DNA of 64,000 nucleotides from Moringa oleifera (taxonomy: Eukaryota > Streptophyta > Magnoliopsida > Brassicales > Moringaceae). The stretch is from the NCBI GenBank assembly GCA_021397835.1, contig JAJFZO010000836.1:496001-560000 (forward strand). The letters run 5' to 3'. Every line of letters starts with the position of its first letter. The stretch's first letter is position 1. A program made the position numbers and the translations under genes. Positions 12,034 to 24,600 of the stretch are shown here, one piece after another. Under the pieces are notes generated by a model. That model made no database searches. It was not told the origin of the DNA and saw only the letters and a list, made by a program, of their open reading frames with translations.

Positions 12034-12219
12034 GGGCATACATGCATGTACATGTGTATATATACTTCATCCTCAACACTTCAGTAAACAAAAATCGAAA
12101 TGCATACCATTGTCATCAACCAGTGAATCCAGAACATTCATCTTTACAAGTCAATTTTCTCAAAAAGTCAAGAGATAAAACAAAAGTAAAAGCTAAAAAG
12201 AGGTTGAAGAACCTGCGGT

Positions 12220-12609
12220 TTGCTTATAGACAACCACCAGGAACCAGCAGATTGCTTTTTTTTTTTTCTCTTGTTCATAAGGAGCCAAATGGTATTTTTT
12301 CAGTCCAAGCACACAACAGACTATCAATGTCATCAAACAATGCTTCCAAATATGTATTTTCCTAAAACCAAGAGCAAGTCAGCTGGTAGTTATCATTCTA
12401 AGTCAAAAGGTACTTTGTTGCCTTCAGATCTTGGGATCCAATACTCGAGCCAGCAATTCTCTGATGCAATAGAAAACAGAAAAATGACTGAGACCGGAAA
12501 AGGCACTAGTTGTACAAGAACACTAGGGGATTTGAGACTTGAGAATTTGACATTAATTTGCAGTAGAGCATTGGATGGTGGTCTTCATCATGAAGTCTCA
12601 GCCACATAA
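12220..12609 (+). other. Unassigned open frame, 129 codons
   Basis: A run rich in Lys, Ser and Thr (FPKTKSKSAGSYHSKSKG) follows a hydrophobic poly-T-encoded start. No family is recognised, and no upstream promoter or splice context was found. It may be noncoding 3' sequence. Confidence 0.15.
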
Positions 12610-13274
12610 ACCTACACCACAAATTGGCTTGATTCATAGGCAGCATTCTTGCAGGTCTAAAAGCTGCTTCTTAACCAAATTTCCTTTCAGTTAGAACAAA
12701 TATAAGATCTCCTGACTCTGTATATCCTGTTAGGTTTGCAGCAATCTGTGTTTTAAGTAAGATACAATGCTGTGAACAAGAGGAGTTTATGGCTGCATTC
12801 TTGTCCTTGTAGGCATCAGTTGCTTGGCTATCATAATAAAGCACCTCATCCAGGCATACCATATTCTCTACGGTGCAGTCAGCTCGGCAACCAGCTGACA
12901 GGCTAGGAGACAGCACTGGCAATGTGAATTTTTTGACACTGGCTCCAATGAATTCCAGCTTTTTGAAATCCTGGTCAATTCTCAGCTCTTTTTCAGATTA
13001 TACACAATTCACCAAACAGCTTACAGGCAACCATCAGCATTTTGGCACTGCAGCAAGTGACGGGCATCTTGACATGGTAAAAAACGCACCGCAGCAGTGA
13101 CCTCAAGGCCGTAGCAAACAGAACAGAGCTCCTACAATTGTGGGGACAGAAACATAGGTCATATTTTGCAAAGAAGACCTAGTTCACGTGTTTAGAGTTC
13201 ACGAGGAAAAAATCCTTTCAGTCAATAATTATTGAGTCACCACATTCAAGTGCCTCTGTGAACTTTCAAGATCT

Positions 13275-16200
13275 TTAGGATGTACTTCGTCTCTGACTGA
13301 GGACTGCTGTGTATTAGTTCAACATGTCACATGAATTTTGCCCTAACAAATAAGACATTGCTGTTAGATTTTTTGTGGAAGATCTTGACATAATTCAGGA
13401 AGTAAATTTCTGTACTAATAAACGCAAAAAACTTTCAGCAATCCCAGTAACCATCCAATTTCACATCATTTTTATATTTTACAATCACAAGGACTACTCT
13501 AAATCAACAAGACAGAGCAGCATATTGCAATTAACAATGTTGATCACATCAAATTTGGCATGTCAAAAGACAACTTTAATCCAATAATTTAAGGGGAATA
13601 GAAGAAGGAGAAAAATTAACTTCGAGTGGCTATCTAAATAACCAAAATCCAACAGAAGTAGAGCTGTAGGAGTATACTAAAACTATTTGTATACATACCT
13701 AAACCAGAATTGTCAGAAGCTGCTTTATTGGTGGGCCTGATTTCCTCCAACAAATGACCATTTGTCACACTTGCACTAGGAGAAGGTACAAAACCTCTTC
13801 CAGTGCCTGCCACTTTAGCACTAGTTTCTTCTGAGACATTAGGAGGTGCAAAACCTCCTCCAATGCCTGCTACTTTGGCACTAGTTTCTTCTGACACATT
13901 ACTTTTTACCATACTCACATTTTGTGGAGGTACCAATCCTTTGCCATTGCCAGCTACTTTAGCGCCAATTTCTTCTGACACATTAGTTTTCACCATACTT
14001 GCATTTTCTGGAGGTACCAACCCTTTGCCATTGCCTGCTACTTTAGCACTAGGTTCTTCCCACACATTACTTTTCACAATACTTGCATTTTGTGGAGGCA
14101 GCAACCCTTTGTTATGGCCTACTACTTTAGCCCGTCTGGTAGGATTTAAAATGTTTTTTTAAAAATACAATGAACCAGATCACATTATTTATTTGAGAAA
14201 TAAGGAAAACTATAAAACACATCGATTGAGCAATACCTGACTAGCTTCCGCTTCAACGTGCCTGTTTTCAGCTTTGACATTCCTTTACAAAGCCATATAA
14301 ATGTCATCAGAAACTTTACAACAAACGACACTTCATATTTCAATAAGAAAGTTAATTAACTCCAACGATTCTCACCTGATTTTAAAGCCAAAGAAGATGA
14401 AGTGGGTCTACGACTGCTCCTCTCAGCTTTTATTGAAGCAATGACAGAATCGGCAGTTGAACCCAACCCTTTTCTTCCCACCAGCTTCACTCCCAGCTTC
14501 TCACAGAGGTAATTCAATCTCACTTCATCACCTCCCCTCACCTCCCTTAACTCAAGTGCCTGCTGCCTTGACAACAAAGTATAGACGTGAAGCTGCTGCT
14601 GCTGATTGAAATGTGATTGAAGTTGCTGAAAAAGTAATTTATTTGTGTGTTGATCTGGCTTTGTGCCTTCATGAGTCCTCTTACGAGGCTCACCAACTGT
14701 AACCCTTAAAATTGCTGGGGACTTTGGATCAGCATTCTTACGTGCAAATATTACAGAAAAACTCCCAAACTCTAGATCAGGTTCTCTGAATAAATCTGCA
14801 AGAAGAGAAGCACAAGAATGGGCGTTCTTTGATGGGCTCCTATCAACTTTTGTCTTCAAGGCTCGAGCATTAGCATAATGAACCATATTTGAAGCTTCCC
14901 TAAGCCCAGTAAGGAAAGCTCCATGCATGGTTGCAGGGTAACGCCTAGTAGTGGCTTCCCCAGCAAAGAAAAGTCTTCCATCTCCCACACTTTCTGCCAA
15001 TATATCATAGTCATCGCCAGATGCCCCAACCGCAACATTGGAGTAGGAACCAAAGCTAAAGGGATCACCACCCCATCGAGTACATACTGTTTGGATAGGT
15101 TCTGGGACATTTATTCCTTGTGGTTCATATATACCTGCACATAATTATTCCCAGTAGCATCACATTAACTACCATATACTAAATTTTGTGAAAGTTTCAA
15201 TTACTTTGCATTTCACCAAAAAACAACAATGACAATTATCATGCAGGATTTCCTGAAAACGAATTACAGTCCATAGTAATCATGCCTAGGCAGGCACCCA
15301 GGCTTCCAGTCAGAGAAGAAAGTGGACTACGTTGATTCCCTGTGGAAACACCTCTTATAGTGTTAAGAGATAGATGGTTTCATACTCTAAAGCTTTAGAT
15401 CACAGGAAATTTTTTGTAAATGAGAAGGGCTTTGTAGAATTTATAAATGTCCTTTCCTTTAGGTAATATCTAAATATATGTACATGATCGGCACCCCCAT
15501 GTTGCTCTATAATTGTTATAAATATACTACTTTTGACTTGTAGGTAAAGTCTAGGGTTTGAATTCCCTCAAAAATATGAGTTTGTTCCTGGTCGTTAAAT
15601 TCAAGGCTCGTGCGTAAGTTGCTGGACCTTGAGCTCCTTGTTGATTTGTCACATTAAAATGGCTTACAAAATTTTTCTTTTACAAAAATGCCATTTTTAT
15701 GCGATTCAATCATGAATTAAAAATTAATGATCAATCTATATAATGAAATCCAAAATCTTAAATGACCATAGAAGTGCTATTGTACTAAAAGTTTGTGTAT
15801 CAATGTAATGCCTGACTGGTAGATTGCATATCCATGTCTAGATCAGATCCAATGTGAACAATTGAAAACACATTAGTTGGCCACATACATTATCTATCTT
15901 TCCCATTAAATGTTTTGATAAGGTCTCTCAACCACCTTATCATTGCCTCAACAAATTCTATTGTCATCCTAATTGTTGTTTGTTCCTATTTTAGTGATAT
16001 CTTTACACTTAGAAGACAGCCTTCATAACAGAGAAGAAAACCTCCGAAATAATTGGAAGTACATCGGTCCACAAAAAGCTGATCACATTCGCTAAAGACT
16101 TCTTTCCATTTATATTACCTAAGTCAATCTTTTATCTACTTCAAATCCTTTCATTCCTGTTTCCTTATCAGTGCTTTATAACCTGCTGATCTTGGTCATT

Positions 16201-18442
16201 ACTGTTGACATCAGATAAGCATCAGTCTCTAAAGGCCTTCATCGGGAAACTTTCATGTTTGACAAGATGGTTCTTTCTAATATAACATATTCGAAGGGTA
16301 GCACGGTTATAGAAAAAAATATATATACTACTGTTTCTGATGAAAGAAAAGTTACTTATTTGAGACTTTCCATTCTTTATCAATGAGATGCATTGCCTCA
16401 TCAATAATTTTTTTTTTTTAGTGATATTTAAGACCTAAGAAAATAACATCACTACGGTTTATTTAATATTATCTGCCAATTCGAGCAATTATAAACCAAA
16501 TTGCAAACTTCCTCATATGTGGGCAGAGAGCAAATAAAACATAACTTAAAAAATAACGAAAACCAGCTACAGTCTTGCATATTGTTTTAATTGAAGGCTG
16601 TAATTGGATATTTTTTAGAATTTTGGATTGGTTGTTGGGCAAGATGAAGCTAAAAATACCTTTAAGAATTTGGAGAACATGAGTTACTGCATCTGTCGGA
16701 GGCATGGTCTCAAACTTATGAGCAGCTTCCCCTGCTACTAAAGCAATCAAGAGAGGACCACCAGCAACTGGTGCATAACTGTAAAACAGAAAAAATTCCC
16801 CTCGAGTGCTTGGATCCTCCGTAAGATGTCCAAAGGTATCAAGATCTGTGCTCCAAAATACATAAGGAAAAAGCATGGCAACTTTATTCAATAACCCAAA
16901 ACCCAACCTCTTTATTCCATCGAGCTTCCTCTGAGGCAACTCCGGAATAAATTTGATGGATCCATTCTTCAAAACTCCAAGTGGAACAGTACAAAGTGCC
17001 ATATCGCTCTCATACATCTGGTTTCCTGTAATAACCTGCACCCCATCACTGCCATATCTAATAGTGTGCACAGTCTTCTCATATAAGATTGGAACATTCT
17101 CAGCCAAAGCCTGAACCAGCCTTCCATTTCCTCCAGGCAAGAAACAATGGTCCCCTCCCATATCATACGGGTCATCTTGATCCCAAAATGCAAGGGAGAG
17201 CTTCGATACCAAGCCTGCATTTGCATATTCCAAATTTGCAAGATGCCAATTAAACAAGTTAATCTCCTCAGCATTCACTGCATCCCCATAAACCTGCCGG
17301 AATGTCTCCAATGCTGCACCGAGTGAAACATCCATTGAAACCTCCCCCATCAACTGCCTAAGCCTACTCGCCTTATCCAAAAGCCGATTAAAAGCCGACT
17401 CTACCTTCATATCCATATGTGGGTCAACCGGTTTTCCGTCCATCCTGTAAAGAGGACACTTGTCTCTCACTTTATAAAGAGAGGCACCCAATTGCCGGGC
17501 AACAATCCCTAGTGGATTTCCCAGGGTACCTGTCAAAACACTCCCACCCAAATCTGCTGCAGCAGAAAGCCTATTTCCTCCCTCCATCTTCTTTGTATAA
17601 ACCCTTCCACCTGGACGCTTCCTACCCTCCAAAACAGTCACCTTAAATCCAAACCTCATCAACTGACGAGCCGCTGCCAACCCAGCCAGCCCAGCACCAA
17701 TAATAACAACACTAGGCTTGTTAGGTTCAGTGGGAATCTTTTCTTTGATTGCTGGTGCAACCCCAAAGTTGATATATCCATGTGAAAGCAAGTAATTATA
17801 AGCAGAATCCAAAAGGGTACTGCAATGCTTAGGTATAGTATCAACAAACATCTCCTTGGTGACCCAATTAGACACATTTTCGCGCCATTTAGCAATGATG
17901 TGATTCCTAATTAGAATATAATTGACCTGCTCTATTCCACCAACAACAGGGACTACCCCGAAGTCGATCTCTTCATCTGTTAGGGAATCGGCCGGGAATC
18001 CAGCCGTAAGCGCTAGCAACGCCTCAGCCGTTGATTCCTTGTTGATCACGATGATCTCATCTCCAATATCGGGAACGGTTTTTATTGTCGTCGATGAACT
18101 AGAATTAGGGTTTTCTACAGTGGGTCTATTTGAAAATGCTGAAACCGAAGCAGCAGAAGAAGTGACATTGTTGTTACCTGTGAGAGCAGCAACACCGGGT
18201 AGCGGAGGGAAGTGAAACGAAGTCGCACTACGCTGGGACCGGCCTCGTCTTCGCTTCTTAGGCACGGAAAAAGACAGGAGTTGCCTGGAGGTAGCACTAG
18301 AGTCGTGAATTGCATTTGGGAATGAGTCGAAATTATGATTAATACTAGAGTTAGGGTTTGGCTGGGGTGCATAGAGAGAGAAAGGAGGGAGAAGGAATGA
18401 TGAGAATTGATCTGGGTTTGGGTTTTGGTCCTGTGGGTTCAT
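13275..18442 (-). CDS. FLD: FLOWERING LOCUS D: SWIRM/amine-oxidase LSD1-type histone demethylase
   Basis: Exons (minus, 5'-3'): 18442-16660, 15134-14376, 14282-14237, 14135-13699, and a tentative last exon 13306-13275; all phases agree, giving about 1018 residues. An NLS-like [11 protein letters not shown] lies at 61-71, a SWIRM domain at about 138-228 ([17 protein letters not shown]), and an FAD-binding amine oxidase from about 245 ([16 protein letters not shown]; later [19 protein letters not shown]). FLD is a nuclear FAD-dependent H3K4 demethylase-type protein of the autonomous flowering pathway that lowers FLC expression in Arabidopsis. The NLS and the TLKRKLVR tail identify FLD rather than LDL1/LDL2. 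Exon 3 is only 46 nt. Exon 4 encodes a tandem 28-residue repeat, making the C-terminus longer than in Arabidopsis as I remember it. The start is either 18442 (MNPQDQ, G at -3) or 18556 (MDLTEM). If the 13699 donor is not used, the frame stops at 13634. Confidence 0.93.
13730..14131 (-). repeat. Coding 84-bp minisatellite in FLD exon 4
   Basis: Three full 28-residue units begin AKVVG/AKVAG at 14131, 14047 and 13963. They share a KG-L-PP-N-S-VK-NV-EE pattern. A 20-residue shortened unit begins at 13879 and a diverged unit at 13819. All differences keep the reading frame. Confidence 0.9.
15135..16659 (-). other. FLD intron 1
   Basis: Donor GTATTT after AAAG at 16660; acceptor tgtgcag before 15134; phase 1. 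No gene or mobile element recognised inside. A T-run occurs near 16409-16420. Confidence 0.85.
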
Positions 18443-19664
18443 TGCCGTATTGGTTCTTGTTTCTGGCGGAGAGAGTCGGAGGTGATGAAACGGAAGGTCT
18501 AAGGAAGAGAGGAGCCGGATCCTGGATCGCTTTCCGATCATTTCAGTTAGATCCATCGGTTTGATCCGACCCGATCTGGGAAATTTTAATGTTAAAACCA
18601 ACAAAAAAAAAAAAACATATGGAGAAGTCCAAATGGGGATTGGAAATGGTAATTTAAGTGTCTATGAATTTTTAATATTTTAATTAAACTTGATTATAAT
18701 GATAAAAGTAAATGAAATGATTTTATAGATAATACATTACTTAGTGGTTATTACATTGTATTTATTCGTTAATTATTAGATTGCTTTAAAGGTGATGAGT
18801 TAAAAAGTTAATTTTTTTGGACCGTTGACCTCTAATTTTATTATCTCTATATAAGTAAATCATTCAGCTTCTTTTATAATCAATTTTTTGATTCTTTATT
18901 ATTATAATAAAATATCGATAACGTGATAAAGTTTTGATAAAATATTTAAATATCAATTTATTATAAAAACAGTTGATAAAAAATATATAGAATAAAAATA
19001 AAAAATGGTTGATAAAGTATCATATGTTCTGTTTTGCCCTTTTTTCCATCCTTTATTGCACTTTATGTTATACTTATTTTCTTAAGAAATTGTAGAGGTT
19101 TCTTAGTTACTTTCTATTCATGATTTACTTGAAATTCACAAAAATAAGTCTTGATTTTGTATGTGATTTTTTTTAATCTTTTTATAGAGAATTTAAAAAT
19201 AAAATATTTTCAAAAAAATTTAAAATAATATATTAAAAACTTTGAACTATACATTTTTTTTAAAATAATTTACTCATACCTTAATTAAAAATATTTAATT
19301 TAAATATTACCTTAAATAGTTATAAAAATTAATAATATTTTTATTTTTCAAAAGATTAAAATTAATTCAAATAAACTATTTATATATTTTAAATCTAAAT
19401 AATTATTAAATAAAAAATTATAATTCTAATTTTTAAAAATTCAATAGTATTAAATTGCCTATGATAACTTGATATTTTTTCATGTTCATAAAAATTTTTG
19501 TATCATAATTTGTTGTATAACGTCTTTAATTAAAATATTTTTATTTTAAAATTTTTGATATAATTTAAATTAAATTAAATTAAAATATTAAGAATAAAAT
19601 TAAATTGATTGATTTAAATTTGAAAACATGTATAATTTAGATTTTTCATTTATAATTGTATAAA

Positions 19665-20015
19665 AAATCATTTAATTATCCTTATTTTTTTTAAAAAAAA
19701 ATACATCAATTAGAAATCTTTCAATACAATTGTGAATATTCCCATTCCTTCTTAAAGACAATATAACTGTCAAAGAATCTATTTTTAAAATTTTTATTTG
19801 ATCTTGTATTTTATATAATTTAAAAATCATGCAAAATCTTATTTGATTATCTTTATTTTTAAAAATACATTAATTAGTAATTAAAGTAATTTTTTTATAA
19901 ATCTTTTAATTCGACTCTGAATATTTCATTCCTTTTTAAAGACAATACAACTCTCAAAAGATTTTATTTTTTAAAAGTTTATTTATTCTTATATTTCATA
20001 TAATTTTTTTAAAAT
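19665..20015. repeat. Diverged direct repeat, period about 175 bp
   Basis: The ordered phrases 'tttaattatc...atacatcaattag', 'gaatattcccattcc', 'aaagacaatataactgtcaaa' and 'tatttgatcttgtattt' recur in similar form about 175 bases later (for example 'aaagacaatacaactctcaaa'). Confidence 0.6.
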
Positions 20016-20618
20016 TTAAATAAAAGTCAAAATTCAAATAAAGTAAATTTTATTCATGTTTTATATTTCAAAATGTTTTCCGTAAGTGAAAAATAAGTAA
20101 TAGATTCTTACATTTAGGAGGCAAAAAGGAATAAAGAAAGATAAAAAATAAAAGCAATATCAAAATAAAAATTTTGTATTTTTTACAGATAAATCACTTT
20201 TAATTTTTCATTCATTATACATATAAAATACTAATTTATGTCAAATTAATCGTTGTTTTTATTTTTTAAAAAATTACTTCAAATAAAAATTTTAAAAAAT
20301 ATATTTAGTACAAAAAAATTTTAAAACATTTTTTATGTTTACCTAATATTTTATTATAGTTATGACAAATTTTAAGTTAAAATTAATTATGCAAAATTTA
20401 TATCAAATTAAAGATTAATATATAAATTTTGATTTTTAAAAATTATAAAAATAGATTAACAATATGCAAACTACATGATTTATTTTAATATTTTCTTAAA
20501 AATAATAAATTGTTATTTTAAAAAATACTAATTTTTATATCATTTTCATTTATTTATTTATATTTTAACATTTTGTAATATATATAATAGGATTGTATGC
20601 ACTCCAATTTTCATATTA

Positions 20619-20640
20619 ATATATATATATATATATATAT
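20619..20640. repeat. (AT)n microsatellite
   Basis: Uninterrupted alternating A/T, 11 dinucleotides. Confidence 0.95.
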
Positions 20641-20907
20641 AAATATGATAATGACGACAATAATATTAAATTATGATTATGTTATTAAAAATGATTAAAA
20701 TTAATACAATAGTGCATTAACTTTAATTGTGACAAATTTTGAATTAAATTGATAATTTGTATTCTTTTATCGAAAAATTAAATATTCTTTTATGAATATA
20801 ATATTTTCATGAATATACTAATCAAACTGAAAAGAAAAGTAAAAATAAATTAAGAAACAAATAATGATAACAGAAAAAGAATATCATATGTAGAGGTCCA
20901 CAGAAAC

Positions 20908-21663
20908 TTCTCTCTCTCTCTCTCGTCGTCGTCGTCTTCTCTCCCAGATCTTCAAGGTCGGGAATGAACTGCTAGCAACAAATAAACAGCAATAAAATAG
21001 GTACGTCGAAACTGAAACCGAAAATCGGATGTTTAGCTGTTTTTCTACATTTCTTCACAATTCGACCTGCTTCCTTTCTCGATTTTTCTTTAGATCTACT
21101 ACAGTCCCTTTGAATTTTTTGTTTAATTCTTTTTGGAGCTGTTAAAAGTAAAAGAGCAGAGAAATGAGCAGCTCAATTTTCAAATGTCAAGTTTTGATCG
21201 ACTTCAAGGATTTCTCATTCTAATTCTTTAGGTTGGAGATTGAAGTTTTTTTATTTCTTCCGCATATACATTCGAGGACAGTAATTCTTTGGGACACATT
21301 TTTGAAATGACAGTTGAAGTAATTTATCTGTTTCATTGATGAGCATAGGTACAGATATGTGGCTGTTATTTACTTTTTCCCTTCCATCATTTCTTCTTGT
21401 TTTAGTTACTTTTTGAGGTTTTATCTGGTGGCTAAACAGTGTTAATCACATTGCACTTTGGTCTTCCTGATGTTTTATTGGTTTTAGATAGGAATAATGA
21501 AAATTGAAGTAAATTACCTTCTCTCTTATGGTCTATAATTCTGTCACAGTTGATTTATAGCAAGTCTTTGCTCTTCTTAGGTGGCAACACCAGGCATCAT
21601 TGGGATGAATTAAGGTACACTGATTTTCAGCTCTGTAAAGTTGGGTGACAAGAAGGGCTTGAG
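20908..21663 (+). promoter_or_regulatory. SEC8 5' leader with CT/GTC repeat and a 5'UTR intron
   Basis: A (CT)n tract followed by (CGT)n near 20908-20936 is typical of plant leaders. A likely noncoding exon ends at 'aaaatag|GTACGT' (21000). An intron follows to 'ctcttcttag' at 21580, then leader 21581-21663 with a two-codon uORF (ATG AAT TAA). Boundaries are inferred from splice consensus only. Confidence 0.5.
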
Positions 21664-24600
21664 ATGGGGATGCTTGATGGACTGCCTGTACCTCCGGAGA
21701 AAGCAGTAAGCTCATCTGGTTATTTTCTTTTTGGGTACAATAAGAGTTTGCTTGATTGCTGGCAAGACTGGAATGGAGCTCTCATTTCGTTTGTTATATT
21801 TGGAGTCTCTCTCTTTAGCTGGAATCAGGTGTTGCATGTTTTTGTTATTTTAATTTGTCCTGTATCCATGTGATCTCATTGAACAAATTATGTCTCCTCT
21901 ATAAAACACCAACAGGCACTCCTACCAACTGTATAGTTATTCAAAGATGCTAAACCAAGAAGCTATATAGTAGGAGATCATAATAAAACCTTAAGAAATG
22001 CGCTAAGGAACATTAGATTACTACACCTAGTACTAGTAGGTAGTATTATATAATATCATGCCAAGCATCAAAGTCTGAAGGTTTAATCATTGCTTAGCTG
22101 CACTTTTCCCTATTGATCCACGCTGCTGATCCAAAAAATGACACGTATTCATTCAAAATCATGGCTAGCTGCCCTAGAAACTTCCTTATATTTTGTTGCT
22201 TCCTTTGCATTTTATGTAAGCACAATCTAGAAAATTTCAAAAATTAATGAAGCATCTGGGCAAGCAAAGGCTACTACCTCCAAATTTAATTAAAAAATCA
22301 TAGAAGTGAAGCTATTGTTAAATCTGTTAGTGATCATTTGAAGTTGGTGGTGATGACCTAATTTTTATTGTAATATAGTTGCTCCAACTCTTTGCTTTAT
22401 TTAAAGTGACCAAATTGTGCATGTGTACAATCATCTTTGATACATGGTTATGGCCCTTGCACTCTCCTAATCAATGGAAAACTTGCAAAAAATTAATTGA
22501 ATACCTGTCTTGGACATGTACCAAAACCTCAGTATACCCTTGTCCGAGTAGATTTACGGGACATAGAGATATGTTGTGCATATTAATTTATCCTTTCTTT
22601 TTTAAATACTCTTCTTTCTCAATTATTTTTTGCTAATATGGTAAATGCAGTATTTAAGGGAAGAGCTCTCAAGAATAGATGAGAGTTGGGCTGCTGCACG
22701 TTTTGATTCGTTACCTCATGTTGTCCATATTTTGACATCAAAAGATCGTCAAGGTGAAGTCCAAGTTTTAAAGGAGCAAAGTGATGTTGTTGAGGAGGTT
22801 GTAGATGAAATTGTGCACGCTTATCACAGTGGCTTCAACAGAGCAATTCAAAATTATTCCCAGGTTTCTTGACTGTTTTCTGCTAATATAATTTAAATCT
22901 TCTTATCCAATCTCTATTTTCTTTTCTCTTTAGTTTCTTGGTTTTGACTATTTAGTTGGTTGTTCTGGTTCAGGTTTAAGTTACCATGCTATATTGCTAC
23001 TTAGATATTCTTGGTGTTGGTGTTATTGATGTGGTTGGTAGGAGGCTGAGCAAAATTGTGAAGTTTGGTTTTAATTTATTAGAACCTTGTGTTGCTCAGA
23101 GAAGTGCCTTGTCGTTGTAATAGTATATGGCTAATCATTTTTGTCAAGTTTTCTTTTTCCAAAGACTTCTGGTTTCATTTGAAGCCTTGCTATCGAAATA
23201 TTTGATTAAGAAAATGTTACCTGTCAGGTGATGCCATGTGTCTAATTGTAATTGGAAACAGTAAGCATTAGTTCACTTAACTGACAGTACTATAAAATGC
23301 TTTGTGGAGTGATCTTCCCATTGTTTGATGTGGATGATGTGGTGGTAGGTTTTGTGAAATAGTTTCTAGATTCAAGAGGGTAGGTTTTGAAATGAAGCAG
23401 TTTAGTAGTCTCCTATCTCCCCCTTGCTTGGTGTGGACTATTTGGGTGGAGAGTGATAATCATTTTATGGTCTTCTTGTGATCCATTTTTGCTTTGACTC
23501 TGCTCTTATATAGTTCCTGACTTCTGCTGTAATGTTTTCTTTTGATGCATTGACTGCTACCTGATAGAAAATTTGGTGTTGTTACTTTCTTGTTGAACCC
23601 AGATAATGTTTTGGCTGCAGAATATTTGAGATATGGGAGCAAAGTTTTGATACACTTAGATTTGAGCCTTTTGATTTAAGCTAGTCATTTTTATTTTACT
23701 TGGTTAGATATCAATAGGTAGGCTTATTGGAAGAAGTAGGTATTTAGTTTCTGAGACCCTAAAATCAATCTTCATTGATCTTATATAAATATGGGATATG
23801 ACAAATACCATCAATAATTCTAGAATTGGGTGACTGCAATCTAGTTTTTATATGGTGATATTTCTTTACTTAATCTAATTGTACTCCGTGGACTCTTGAC
23901 TTTGGCCTTCTTTTGCGATATGTTTGAAGTTGGTTAAATTTGTATTGGTCTAATTACATTTGTTGACTGGAAAAAAGATTAAGGAATGTTGCTTATTGTT
24001 TGCTTGTACATTCCAAAACTAGTACAGGTGTTTTGGCCTCCTTGTTTGTGCACTGGGTTTTGCATTCTTCTTGCACTTAGTATTGAGGCTAGAAGGGAAG
24101 TTCACTTTGATTTAGAATATAGTGTTGGAAGCATATATAGGTTTTTCTCCAATGTTAAAATTTCCATGGTTGAGTGGCTCACAGTAATCATAATAGCAAG
24201 GGTTGGAATGCAGCAAGTGCTCGTAACCATTTGGGTCTTGTTAAGTGACATGTTAGCCTCTTTGATTTGTGAGTGTTGCATGACTGAATGAGTTGGAGAG
24301 AAACTTGTCGAGAGAACATATTGTTGATTGGTGTTGGGTGTCTAAGCGCATTGGTGTGTGATGGGTTTGATTTACGCTGACCTCAAGTTTTGGCAAACTG
24401 TGGCTTTTTCAGTACCTTGATGTTTATTGTTCCATAGGTTGTGTTAGCTATGTATTTGTGATTTCTGCTAGTTTGGGAGGAAGAAGGATGCCTTTAACGG
24501 TGTCAAGCTTTTGATACATGGGCTTTAAGTTTTTGATATGGAGACCATTCATCAGCTCGGTCGCTATCTGTTGCTTCTTTGATTCCATATCCTTTCTTAA

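Larger units (their letters stand above)
11144..13274. other. 3' region between convergent BORCS8-like and FLD genes
   Basis: Holds the 3'UTR of the BORCS8-like gene (probably to about 11400) and then sequence without a recognisable gene. There are two small local duplications (11554-11775 and 11938-12033). An open frame at 12220-12609 (+) has reasonable composition but no recognisable domain, start context or splice support. Confidence 0.5.
18605..20890. other. AT-rich intergenic region between divergent FLD and SEC8
   Basis: Very AT-rich with many A/T homopolymers, a diverged direct repeat (about 19665-20015) and a TA microsatellite at 20619-20640. It must hold both promoters, but no convincing TATA/TSS could be singled out. 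No coding frame seen. Confidence 0.65.

Noticed and set aside
13730..14131. CRISPR-like regular repeats
   Set aside because: Units are contiguous without spacers and lie inside a plant coding exon.
13803..14162. 119-codon + strand frame with repeated PATLALVSS
   Set aside because: The repetition comes from the FLD minisatellite read on the wrong strand.
16469..16659. C-terminal extension of FLD exon 1 frame (IFSFILPNN onward)
   Set aside because: Read-through into intron 1; splicing to 15134 restores the conserved [13 protein letters not shown].
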